This document shows positions 35,101 through 48,098 of a stretch of DNA of 64,000 bases, in pieces; positions within the stretch are counted from its first letter, which is position 1; every line of letters starts with the position of its first letter. The position numbers and the translations under genes were made by a program. This stretch comes from Anadara kagoshimensis. Taxonomy: Eukaryota > Mollusca > Bivalvia > Arcoida > Arcidae. The stretch spans positions 36,587,932 to 36,651,931 of the forward strand of contig CM037857.1 in assembly GCA_021292105.1 (NCBI GenBank), written 5' to 3'. The notes beneath the pieces are model-generated. The model had not been told where the DNA came from. It did no database searches and was given only the letters and a program-made list of their open reading frames with translations.

Positions 35101-38100
35101 TTGCTGTGTAATTGACCCCAGGGATTATGGATAGCAATACATACAGGTTTTGACTTTCCTTTGTTTGGATGCCTTATTTTGTAATGATGCATCTATCATT
35201 ACATGAACATTATTTATAGGCTATTATAGCATGAAGTTTATAACAACAAAAGTACTTTATTATTACTAATGTTTATTAACCGGTATGTATTGCATGTTTT
35301 CACACTGAGCCATGATCAATACCTTGTATATATATTATTGTTATTTATGTAATCATATACATGTATTAACAAAAAACTGTCAGCTTGCTGCTTTATTTCT
35401 AACACTGCATGGTGTTTTATGACATGCACATCTGCACTCTCATTTATTAATACATGTACTATTATTAATTTTAATTTAGTTTGGTCAAGCATGTCAATTA
35501 AAGCCAATCATATGATCTAGCATACATTTAGATGATGTTTAGAACTACCATGACAAGATATGGTTTTATGGTGGTGATTTGCTTAATTGTATATTTTACT
35601 CATTGTGTATTTCTGGATAAGATTCAAATCTGATATTTTGGGAATGATGGTGCCATTTCAGTAGTATCTTGTTTATTCTCCATATTTAATCATTTTAGTC
35701 AATCTCTCAAACTGTACATGTAACCCCTATAGGAATTGGCGTATCACCAGCCATGCCTTTATGTTCCTACATCACGGTACCAAAGTAGAGCCACTGCAAC
35801 TAATGACGTACTAGTGTCAGTGCCGTCATTAAAAAGCATAATTCAGACTGAGTTTTCATTCTTTTTGTGTTAATCCAAGCATGTCGGGCCTTTGTCAGAA
35901 CATTTTAGGCGTGATTGGAGATCCGTCAATTGGTCAAGTGATGTAGAGCTATGGCTTAATGCTAAATGTAGAATTCCATTTATACAGTGTAGTAAGGAAA
36001 AAGTTGTCATTTGTCTTGCCGAAGGTCAGAGGTTTCTCTCCAGTTCCTCTACCATCTCTAAATTGACTATCTTATTATATGTGAAAGATTCATGACTAGG
36101 GTGTAAAACACCATTATTCCACTACACTCAACAAAACTAATTTTAATTGGACAATTTTGACAATTTATTTAATGTACAAGCTGTGTATGCATGGACACAG
36201 TGTTTTTTCAGTATTGCATACTGGTATGTATTGTAGAATTCACTGCATGGTATTTTATATTTTTATGTAATTTAATAAATTAAATACTACTGATACATGT
36301 ATTGTAAATGTGTAAATTACTTTAATGTTGTAAATTTTGCTACTAAAATGTACATTGAAAAATGCCTTTTTTCCTGTTAAAGCAAAGAATTATTTGAGTG
36401 AATTTAATAGTTTGTGATAAACTGTATCTACCAGTACATTGTATTTGATTACTAGTAAATGTTTCACATAATATAATCAAATTATTTTACTGAAGTTTTG
36501 ATAAAAAGTTAACTAGGATAAGTTAAATGTTCAACAGTGAAGTTATAATTTATTTATAGAATAATTGAATCCTTCAAATATGTTTATTAATAACTTATGA
36601 GATTTATTGAAAATATTTAATTTTTGTCAATTTATTTTTTATTACCAGAATATTCACAGCATAAAATGACAAAAGCAGATATTGATATGAAGCTAAGTGC
36701 AGCAGAACAGGTAGAATACATTTATGTTAAACACTACTTCAAGAGTTTCATCAATTCTGGTTGCCTTTAGTAAATTTTTTAAAATACATATCCATTTTGT
36801 ATTTTGGCTTCCATCATACCATTAACCTTACTGGTTACACTCTACAATTATTTCACAATAACAAAGACTTACTGTATACAATCCATTTTGCCTTAACGAC
36901 CACTTCTATATAAGGGCCACCTGCCTATAAAGGCCTGTAGAATTGTATCCCAATTGTTCTTTATCCATATTATCCTGTATATAAAGGCCACCTGCCCATA
37001 AAGGCCACTTTAACTGGTTCCCTTGGGTGGCATTTATAGACAGGTTAAACTGTATTGTAAAAAAATATACAGAGCTTAAGGCCTTAAAAATTTATCAGTT
37101 TGACTTAAACATTTGTTAAATCCTAAGTTTATGTTTTGCCCTTTGTTCCAGAAGTTAGCTAGGTGTGTGTTTTCTAAAGTCACAACATTAATGATTGAAA
37201 TTTTATCTCTTTATATTTGCATGTATTTCTATACAGACACATGACCAAGTCATTAAGATTATAGACTCATTCAAGAATGTGGGTTTGAATCACTGTCAGG
37301 CTTTCTACTATGATCTTGAGGGAAAAAATCAATCAAGTATTTTTCATGATTTTAGGAAGTTGAAGAGTTAAAACTAGAATTGGAGACATATGAGAGAAGA
37401 CTTGATGCCAAGTATAAAGCCATTGCCATACTTAGAAAACAGGTATGCATATGTATAATGTATAACCTCTTAATTGTCAATAGCATAGTACATGTAGTTT
37501 TGTTAAAATTTTACAGACTTGCGCTACTTATGGTAATAATGGGTAATGATTATTGATTAATAAAACTTTTATGTCCAAGTCCAAATTATTTAACTTTCTA
37601 TCAATGCAGCCAATTCTGAAATAGTGGAAGAAGCCTGTAGTACATACATATAGAAAACCATTGAATTTACCAAGTTAACTGACAAACTTTATCAAATTCG
37701 GATACATGTATGTCCAAGTGGGACTCTAACCTAAGCAGTAAAAAACTCTGCAAACCATAAGTACCATGTAAGCATTTTAGACCACTTGGCCACCTATGTA
37801 GTGATGTAAACTGTTTATTTTTAAGTCTGAAGTTAGTTCAAACCTAAAATAAATTATGATCTGACTATTGAATATATAAAAATATAATTAACTAGCAGGT
37901 ATACAAGTTTTATATAATATTAAATAAACAAGAATAAATAAAATTGCACATTGGAAGTATGATATAAAGTGTAAAAATCCCATTGTTGGCTACAAACAAT
38001 TAACTTGAAATTCACATGTGGAGGTAACAAATATAAAGGCAACTTTGCTGGCAAACTAAAGTCAACAAAAGCAGATCTACTGCCTCATGTTGAGACCACT

Positions 38101-41100
38101 GATTATATAAAACTCCGGAATTCGGACCTGTACTTAACATACTGACAAAATGGTCTTGGTTTTTTCAAGACTTTATAACTTTATTGAAATTCCTTATTCT
38201 TGTTAACAGGCTGCAGATGCAGAAGCTGAGCATTCTGAATTGGAGAAAAGAGCTAAACACTGCAACACAACTCTAGCGGAGGTATATAAGTAATAAAGTA
38301 TTATGTAGCTAGCGAAACAGGAGGGTTTTATCCTCTGGAGCACCAGACCTTATTTAACTTCATTTGCCAGTTTCCAAGATTTTTTATTTTGGACTGTGAT
38401 TTGGACATGGATTGGTATGTTTGATTTTGAAGTGATACTGTATAGAGTGTTATTTTCTCTGGTGCAATTTTGGTGGTCATATTAAAAATTGCCAATATAA
38501 AAAAAAAATATCTCTATGAAATTTTTTAAATGCCAATTGTATTGTGTTTTTTCTTATGGTAATGAGCAGATTTTATGTGGTAGTTAAGATTTATCTCCCT
38601 TTGTAAGTATGTTGTATTTAAATATCAATCGTAATCTGATTTGATTATCCTTATATTTTTACAAGCTGACTAGTTAAATAATCAATCGATCAATCACTGA
38701 TCAGCATTGGATTTACTGAGACTCATGAATCACCCACTGAGAGACTAAACAGTATCTGATTGATGATGATAATCCACTATGTATAAAGCAAGTTAATTGA
38801 ACATTGACTGTGATTGTTTCAATAATACATATATATATTTCAAAGTATTATACTATTATATGATGTTTTGTTGATATATGTTTTGATTTTGTATTGCTAC
38901 AAGTAATAATATGATGAAATGGTGAAATCCTAGACTATGTCTAATTTGAACTGTAAACTTTGTTCTTACTTCTGATATCTGGAAGAGGGGACTCAGTGGA
39001 CCAGTGGTCTAAAGTGTATGTTTAAAGATCACATTGTCTTTCACTGTCTAGGTTCCCATTTGGTAAAGATTCTAGTGCGAGAAAGTTTCATCAGTTCACT
39101 TGCCAAAGGGTGGCATTTTTTGTGGGAATCTGGTTTTCTCTACCATTCCTTAACTGACCACCTTGATAATAGGGAAAAAAGTTTGGAGTCTAAAACTTTA
39201 TTACAATTACTCATATCTAGAAGTTAAAATTAAAACTTTCATAATCAATGAGTTGTGAGATTTTTCACTGTGTTATGCATGATTCCAGAGAAAAGTTTAA
39301 TCAGGAATATTTATTCTTTATTAGAGTGTAATATATAGAATACAATGATTCAAAGTGATGATTTTATAACAAGTATGTTTTGTTTAAAACAGGAGTTAAA
39401 TAAACTTCACTTTGAATTGAATTGGAGAGAGTCTTCTATAGAAGATAATCAAGAAAGATGGACTGAAAGATTTGACAGGTAGTGTAAAACTTAAAAAAAA
39501 ATCCTGAAATAAATTGCTCACAAATATAAAATAAAGAATTAAAATCATACAAATATCTATGTATAGTCAAACAACATTGTTCAGATTGGCCTGTCAGTTT
39601 GACCTTTCCTAGGAATATTCATATAAGAGAATCCATCCATTGCATGGGTAGTGTTAGGATTCACAGTTAATGCATACACAAAACATGTTTTCTTTTGGAA
39701 AATAGTATATTCTATGATGTAGACAAAGTAAGGGTGAGTTCCCTTTACATAGATGTACTTGTCTAGAACAAATATTTAAATTAAAGGTCAACCAGACAGT
39801 TTAGTGCTGTTTGCCTATTGGAATTACGTATCATATTTCTAGCATTAATCATAGAACATAGAAAGTGCCAATATGAAAAATATTGTTTAATAAAATAATG
39901 CTGTTCAGTGACAATTGACGATTTTTTGTGGCTGCTGGTCAAATCCTGTTTTTATTCGCGAAGATCTTGGCGAAGATCTTGATCTTCTCGAATGTAGCTG
40001 TTACATGCAGATTTCTCAACCCGAATATTCTTCCGTTACAGAAAATCAACTCTCTCTCGTATGTAGGTCGAAGTTTGAATAATGGGAGATAATTCAAATT
40101 TCAATAACTTTTGTATTCTATGGATTTGATGGGTAAATTGTCATGTAAATGGGTTTATTTATTGAGTAATATTGATTTAGTAAGAAATTGATACGAGATT
40201 GAAAAGAGAACGCTGCATTTTGTTGTATTTGAGGATAGAATATGTTGATGACGTCACGCGGATCCCCCCTCCCGGTCAACAGATTTCTTTGTATATATTA
40301 TAATCTGAAATCTGATTGGTTGAGATCGTCTTCTTGACCCAGATGTTAGCTATTTTTAGCAGTAATTAACTTTTAATGGTTTTATCATACCTGCCAACCC
40401 TCCCGATCAGGGATTGAGATTAACGGGCGCCCAGTTTTTCGCTCTGGGCGATAAATGTATCATACACAGGTCGCCCAGGGCTGCCAGGTGGCGATTAGAA
40501 TTTTCAGTTCGGTGTATTTGACATTCCGATCCGTTTACCGATTTTCTGTTTATTTCTGATTGGCGACAATAATAGTAAAATTGAAAAATGGGTATCATAT
40601 AGTTAACAAGTGTAAATGGACCGGTGTTCCGACCGGAATTCAAATACGGTGCCATTTCGTTTCCTTTTCTGATATTTATGTATAAAATGATACTTCCGAC
40701 TTTCTGCCATGTGGGAATTTTTAGGAGCATCGACTCCAAAGGCTAAACAAGGACCTGCGGAAAAACGAAAGTACTATCAAGAGTATGATAAGTCCAAACG
40801 CATCGGAGCATATAAAAAGCCATGGGAAGATGGCAGGCCTTGGTTGTATGATACGCAGGACGGAATGAAGTGTGCCGATTGTGTAGAGTTCGACAGGAAA
40901 AAATCTGTATTTACCGAGGGTTGCACTAGTTACAAACTTGACAGTGTAAATAAACATGACATTTCTGAATCTCACAAACAGGCCCAAGCCTTTAGTAATG
41001 CAAAACAAGTTCCTGCTCATAAATCAAAATCTGCCAAAATTATACAGTCATTGACATTGGCAGTACCTATAGATCAACATTTTCTGCAAAACCATTCGTC

Positions 41101-44100
41101 AATGTAATTGCAGATGTTGAATATCGAAAAGTAAAGCAAGGGATAGAATAATCCAAATGTATATGCCTGATATATTCAGATCAACCATCACTCTTGACAG
41201 TTCATTGTATGGCTCATCGAAAAGTTAAGCTCAATCCCTGCTGATGTGAGGAGTCTCCCCTTGGAAATTTTGGAATTTTGTGCTATCATACTGCTTTTCC
41301 CGTTTTTCAAAGCATTCCGTGAAGTCATCCTTAAAAAATTATAAATTGATAAGATTGAAATCTGGGATAGCAATCACCTTTGTAGAGTGGTCATCTGTCA
41401 ACTACATTTTTATCATGTACAGAACCTTTGTAGAGGGGTCACCTGTCAAACCCAGTCAGCGGGGATCCTAATGGCCACCCGGTTGAAAAAATTGTTGTTT
41501 ACAAGATTTACTAAAATTATGCTGGTCTCGGGAATAAAAAGTCTTCCAAAAATTATCGAATTCTTAAAACACAACTCTGGTGATATAAATAATAATAAAA
41601 TAATAGTTAATTTTTTCAAGTTATTAATTTATTTTAAAAAATATCCTCAATTATGACATGAAAGATATCAGAAGCTTATTAGCTCACCTGAGCCAAAGGC
41701 TCAGATGAACAATTGTCATCTATCTTCATCCGTCTTGTATAAACTTTTTAGCTCACCTGAGCCAAAGGCTCAGATGTGCAATTGCCATCTATCTTCGTCC
41801 GATGTGCGTCATGTATAAACTTTTCACATTTTTTATCAATTCCTCCAAAACTACAGAGCCAAATTGGATGATATTTGACAGTAATGGTCAAGTAAGGGGT
41901 TTTCAGATTTGCACAAATGCAAGGATTATGTCCCCTTGGGGCCCCATAAAGGGGAAATTTGTGAAAATCTTTAAAAATCATCTGCTCTGAACCTACAAGA
42001 GATATAACTAGATATTTCATGTAAAACACTATGGGCACCTAGTTTTAGATTTGCACATATTGTAGCTTTAGGGGCCAAAATGAGATAATGGCAAGGTACT
42101 TGAGGGGGAAATTGCAAAATTAATGTATTTGTCAATATATTTGAAAACTATAAGCTTTTTGTATGGGCATCATCATCATGTGTATTGGAATACTGTAGGC
42201 ATTTGCACAACAGTCATTTTGATATATGAATAGAGGTCATAAGTTCAAAGGTCAAGGTCATAGATGTAAACGAATACTGAAATGGTTAATTATCTCAAAA
42301 ACTTTGAACTTTTTGTGTAGGCATGTATATTAGAATATTGTAGGCATTTGCCTTACGGTCATTTCCATATATGAACGAAGGTCATAGGTTCAAAGGTCAA
42401 GGTCATAGATGCAAACAAATACTGAAATGGTGAATTATCTCAAAAATGATAAACTTTCTCTATAGGCATGTATATCAGAATGTTATAGGCATTTGCACAA
42501 TGTTCATTTTGATATATGAATGTAGGTCATAGGTCTAATGGTCAAGGTTATAGATGCAAATGAATACTGAAATGATTAATTATCTTAAAAACTATAAACT
42601 TTTGTATAGGCATATATGTTAAAATATTGTAGGTATTGGCCTAACGATCATTTTGATATATGAATGAAGGACATGAGTTTAAAAGTCAAGGTCACTGATG
42701 CAAACAAATACTGACATGGTTAATTATCTCAAAAACTATAAACTTTTTGTATAGGCTTCTAAATTGTAGGTATTGACCTAATATTCATTGCGATATTTAG
42801 ATTAAGGTCACGGGTTCAAATTTTTCTTTACCTTTTTAGTTGTTTATAAACAATATATTGTAGCTAGATTTCAGATATATTATATGTAGCACTCTTATGA
42901 CTAGTTATGTTATAATAAATTTGCAAAAAATCCTTACATATAATTGGCCCTTACTGCTGAAAATTTATTTGGACATTCTCTTTAATTAATGTCAATGACC
43001 ATTGAACCTCTGCATGAGATATGTACTCAGCTGCATGTGAGCATTAAGGCTCATGGACCTCTTGTTTAATATTAGGGTCTCCATGACGATGGAAGTAACT
43101 TTGACCATCCTTGATGGTTCCATACATGCATTTATTCGGATTGAACTATTTCCTACATGAATCCTTAATATTGGTCCAATGTGTGAATATTAAAACAGCC
43201 CCATGCTCATAGTCTGCACATTGCACACTACATGAACCCGCTATGTTGTGTTGGGAGCAATGCAAGGTGAACATAACAACCTCCTTTCAGTTACCTGACA
43301 ACTTCATATACCTGACACTACATTGATGGAGACACTGAACTCCCTGTCTTTCTAATCTTTCGCGAATTTTAGTACTTTCAGTACTTTGATTCCATTCCTA
43401 GACTAAGAGCCAAATTTGCCATTTGTGTCTAACTAAATTCTTAGAAATTCTTTTACAAAGTAACATATTTAAGCCAATATGTGAAGAAAAATATTTTATA
43501 AAGAACTATATTTCTACAAATTTTGGAGATTTGGCTACTAATATTTCAATTTGTGAAAACCTAGCAATCATGGCAATAAATTTATTGTGAAATTGACTGG
43601 ACATGTATACCAGCATGTGCTTATCATGGCAATAAATTTATTGTGAAATTGACTGGATATGTATACCACCATGTGCTCATCATGGCAGTTAATTCATTGT
43701 GAAATTGACTGTATATATATACCATCATGTGCTTCTTCTGGTACATCATAACTTACTGGTACTCAATTTGAATGATTTATTGATTGATTTATTGGATGGG
43801 TGGATGGATGATGGACAGAAAAACATGTATGAATGGATGAAAGAATGAATGGGGTTTAATGTTGCATTCAAGAATATTTGAGTTATATTAAGACGTATAT
43901 GATATTTTGTTCTTTGTAGTATTTGTAAAGAAAATGCATCACTTATGATTGTTCTTGAAGAAAGATCTGAAGAACTCAGACATGCTAATGCCAAGATATT
44001 TGGTAAGTCTAATTTTTCTTGTCATTGTTATACAATGTATCCAGAGTAATGAATAATGGATACATAGCGAAAAATGAATCATTATTTTCCTTGTATAAAA

Positions 44101-47100
44101 ATTTGATTCAGAACTTATTCTCATGTGGAGATAAAAAATGCAGTAAAAATCGTATAACTCATTGGGGAGCCCAGGAAATATTAGAAACAATTGAACACCA
44201 GCACACACCTGAGTTACTTTGCTAAAATGATTGACAGATAAACATATGTAGAGTTCACCTCTCTAAAATAACTCATTTAATGAGTACCTGTTTATTAAGG
44301 TTGTTAGATTCTACAGATTTCCACATTTCACTTTCATGATAATTGACATATTGCCAGCCATGCCTTTTATGTTCCGACAATGGCCAACCATCATGGTACC
44401 AAAGCAGCGTCACAGAAACTAATCGTGTTCTAGTGTCAGTGACATCATTAAATGGCACAATTCAGACCCAGTTTTCATTCTGTTTTTTGTGTAATTCAGG
44501 CATGCCAGGCCTTTGTCAGAACATTGTGGGCGTGGCCGGCGATTTGTCAATTTTGTGCAATAATGATGATGGACTGATGTTACAATGTAAATTATACAAC
44601 GTAAGTAACCTAATAATGTCTTTGACAAAATGTTTTACAATATATGTTTTTTTTGTAGCTTTAGACAGAGAAAGAGATGAGTTGTTAGCTTTACTAGATG
44701 TTCATGAGAGATCAAGATATATGAAATCACGGAGTCGAACATCAGATGATGGTTACTTTGACTATACCTCAACAGAGGTAAGATATTACTTGTATTTGTC
44801 AATGATCCAGGCATGTCCTTGGTCCAAGCATGTCCTGAATCAATAAGCTTTTCAGAAGTTTGTGTTAACTTTTGCATGAATCAAGTATATTTATATTCAA
44901 TCCTCAGAAGCTATCCTTCAGTGTTCCTGTTGGTGGTTCCTGTGGCATGAATCAAGTGCATTGGACCATCACAATGCTAATCTTCAGCAATCCTGTTGGT
45001 GGTTCCTGTGGCATGAATCAAGTGTATTGGACCATCACAATGCCAATCTTCAGTATTTCTATTGATGGTTCCTGTGGCATGAATCAAATGCAATGGACCA
45101 TAACAATGCTAATCTTCAGTATTCCTGTTGGTGGTTCCTGTGGCATGAGTCAAATGCAATGGACCATCACAATGCTAATCTTCAGTGTTCCTGTTGGTGG
45201 TTCCTGTGGCATGAGTCAAATGCAATGAACCATCACAATGCTAATCTTCAGTATTTCTATTGATGGTTCCTGTGGCATGAGTCAAATGCATTGAACCATA
45301 ACAATGCTAATCTTCAGTATTCCTATTGGTGGCTCCTGTGGCATGAATCAACTGTATTGGACCACCACAATGCTAATATTCAGTATTTCTATTGATGGTT
45401 CCTGTGGCATGAATCAAGTGCATTGGACCATCACAATGCTAATCTTCAGTATTTCTATTGATGGTTCCTGTGGCATGAATCAAATGCAATGGACCATAAC
45501 AATGCTAATCTTCAGTATTTCTATTGATGGTTCCTGTGGCATGAATCAAGTGCATTGGACCATCACAATGCTAATCTTCAGTATTTCTATTGATGGTTCC
45601 TGTGGCATGAATCAAATGCAATGGACCATCACAATGCTAATCTTCAGTATTCCTATTGATGGTTCCTGTGGCATGAGTCAAATGCATTGAACCACCACAA
45701 TGCTAATATTCAGTATTTCTATTGATGGTTCCTGTGGCATGAATCAAATGCATTGAACCATAACAATGCTAATCTTCAGTATTCCTGTTGGGTGGCTCCT
45801 GTGGCATGAATCAACTGTATTGGACCACAACAATGTTAATATTCAGTATTTCTATTGATGGTTTCTGTAGTATGAGTTGAGTCATTTGGACCATCACAAT
45901 GCTAATCTTCGGTATTCCTGTTGGGTGGCTCCTGTAGCATAAATCAACTGTATTGGACCACCACAATGTTAATATTCAGTATTTCTATTGATGGTTTCTG
46001 TAGTATGAGTTGAGTCATTTGGACCATCACAATGCTAATCTTCAGTATTTCTATATGTGATTTCTAGAGTTGAGTCATTTGGACCATCACAATGCTAATC
46101 TTCAGTATTTCTATATGTGATTTCTAGAGTTGAGTTATTTGGACCATGTGGACCATCACAATGCTAATCTTCAGTATTTCTATATGTGATTTCTAGAGTT
46201 GAGTCATTTGGACCATCACAATGCTAATCTTCAGTATTTCAATTAGTAGTTCTTGTGGCATGAATCAAGTGCATTGGATAATCACATTTTTAAGTGGATT
46301 CAGCTGTCACAAGGTTGAGTTTGCTTTTATAATGTTCTGAACAGGTAATTATTCATATTTGTTTTACTGCTTGTAATTTTGTTTGTTTGTTTGTTCAACA
46401 GAACAAAGGGAGATTTACATTATGTTTAATCATTTTGTATAATTGACAGTTAGCTGTGCTTGGAGCATGTAAATGTCGCATGAAGAGCCCAGAACCATGT
46501 GGTTGTGCACATGCTGCTGCCAACATGAGAAGAGAGATGGTTAAAATAAAACATGAGGTAAGATTTGGGAATAACCGAATCCTACACCAGTGACAATCTA
46601 AGATAGGAATATCTCGGATGAGAATGAACACTTTCCTGCCTAGATTGAGATTGAGATTAGAAATATCCATCTTGTTATCGCCCATTTGCAACATGAAATA
46701 CAAATTGTAAACAAATATTTGCAATATCAAATGCCATCATCTTAAAATGATGTAGCTAATTTTTGTTCATTCATGCATAAAATGATTATGATTTCATGAA
46801 TTTAGTTAGTTTAAATTACAGTTGCATTGTAGATGAGAAAAGTAACCCTAGGGAGGGATAGAGAAATCATACTTATGGAAATCTAGAGAAAGCATGGAAA
46901 ATTATATGTCTCACCATTCTAACCTTAATAAATTGTCAATCAGCAAAATATTAATGTAAAATTGCATTGTGCAATAACATTGCTAGGTTTCCATAGAAAA
47001 TATGTAGAAACCAAATTGTAGAAATTACTTGTATTTTGTACTTTTTAAATAACCTTGTTCTTTACAAATTTGCTAGAATGTGTCAGTTATATATTTAAAT

Positions 47101-48061
47101 ATTGTGTTCAAAAATCAGTAACCAATGGCTATTCTGGCTTCTTGGATGATTGTGTTCATTTCATTTAAAACAGCCAGAGCTACATGTTATCATACTACAT
47201 CCATATCTTTGTTATATCCAACCAATTGAATTTATTCTATAGAGTTTAGATGGTTAATTAAAAGTCCTTTAATGACTCAGTATTAAAGCTTTTGGTAACA
47301 GTTTTATGGAAGGCAAATGTTAAAGTTTTGATTGAACTTTTTATGGACAAATTGTTTAGGCGAGAATCACTGTTCTTCTGACAAATACTTTAGTGAGATG
47401 TGAGTATATGCCAAATTGACAACTCTTATTGGGTAAAACATTTTCTTGATTGGCAAGAAGTTAATGTAGACCCTCGGACCCTCCATGTATTTTTATAGAC
47501 AATTCTTGTTAGTTTTAAGTTTTCAAATTGATGAGGTATACATGTAAACCACCATATATTTGTTTGGACCACTCTGGTTGGTAAGTAAAGTTTTCTGATT
47601 GACAAGTTATGCTGGTGAACCACATAATTGACAGATTGCTGGCCACGCCCACAATGTTCCGACAAAGACTCAGCATGCTTGAATTACACACAAAAAGAAT
47701 GAAAACATAGCCTAAATTTGTGCCATGACGTCACTGACACTAGTACGTCATTAGTTGCTGTGATGCTGCTTTGGTAACATGATGGTGGCCAGTGTCCGAA
47801 CATAACAGGCATGGCCAGTGATATGCAGTTCTGACAGTCTTTTATTTAATTTAGACGGAGTTACAAAAGAGAAGACAAGAGGAGGCCTACTTAACTGCTG
47901 ATGTATATAAATCTGCTTTTGAAGATCAATTACAAAGAAATAAAGTATTGATGTTAAATCTAGCCAACATTGCCACACCAGGGGCATCAAAACTGGTCAA
48001 AGCAAAGGCAGCGGTAAAAACCTTAATACAGATACTCAATGATGGTATGTTTACTAAAATG

Positions 48062-48098
<37 letters not shown>

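Noticed and set aside
44872-45690. Repeat protein with a 22-residue period
   Set aside because: The frame is open only because the satellite unit is a multiple of three; it lies between two well-supported CCDC125 exons.
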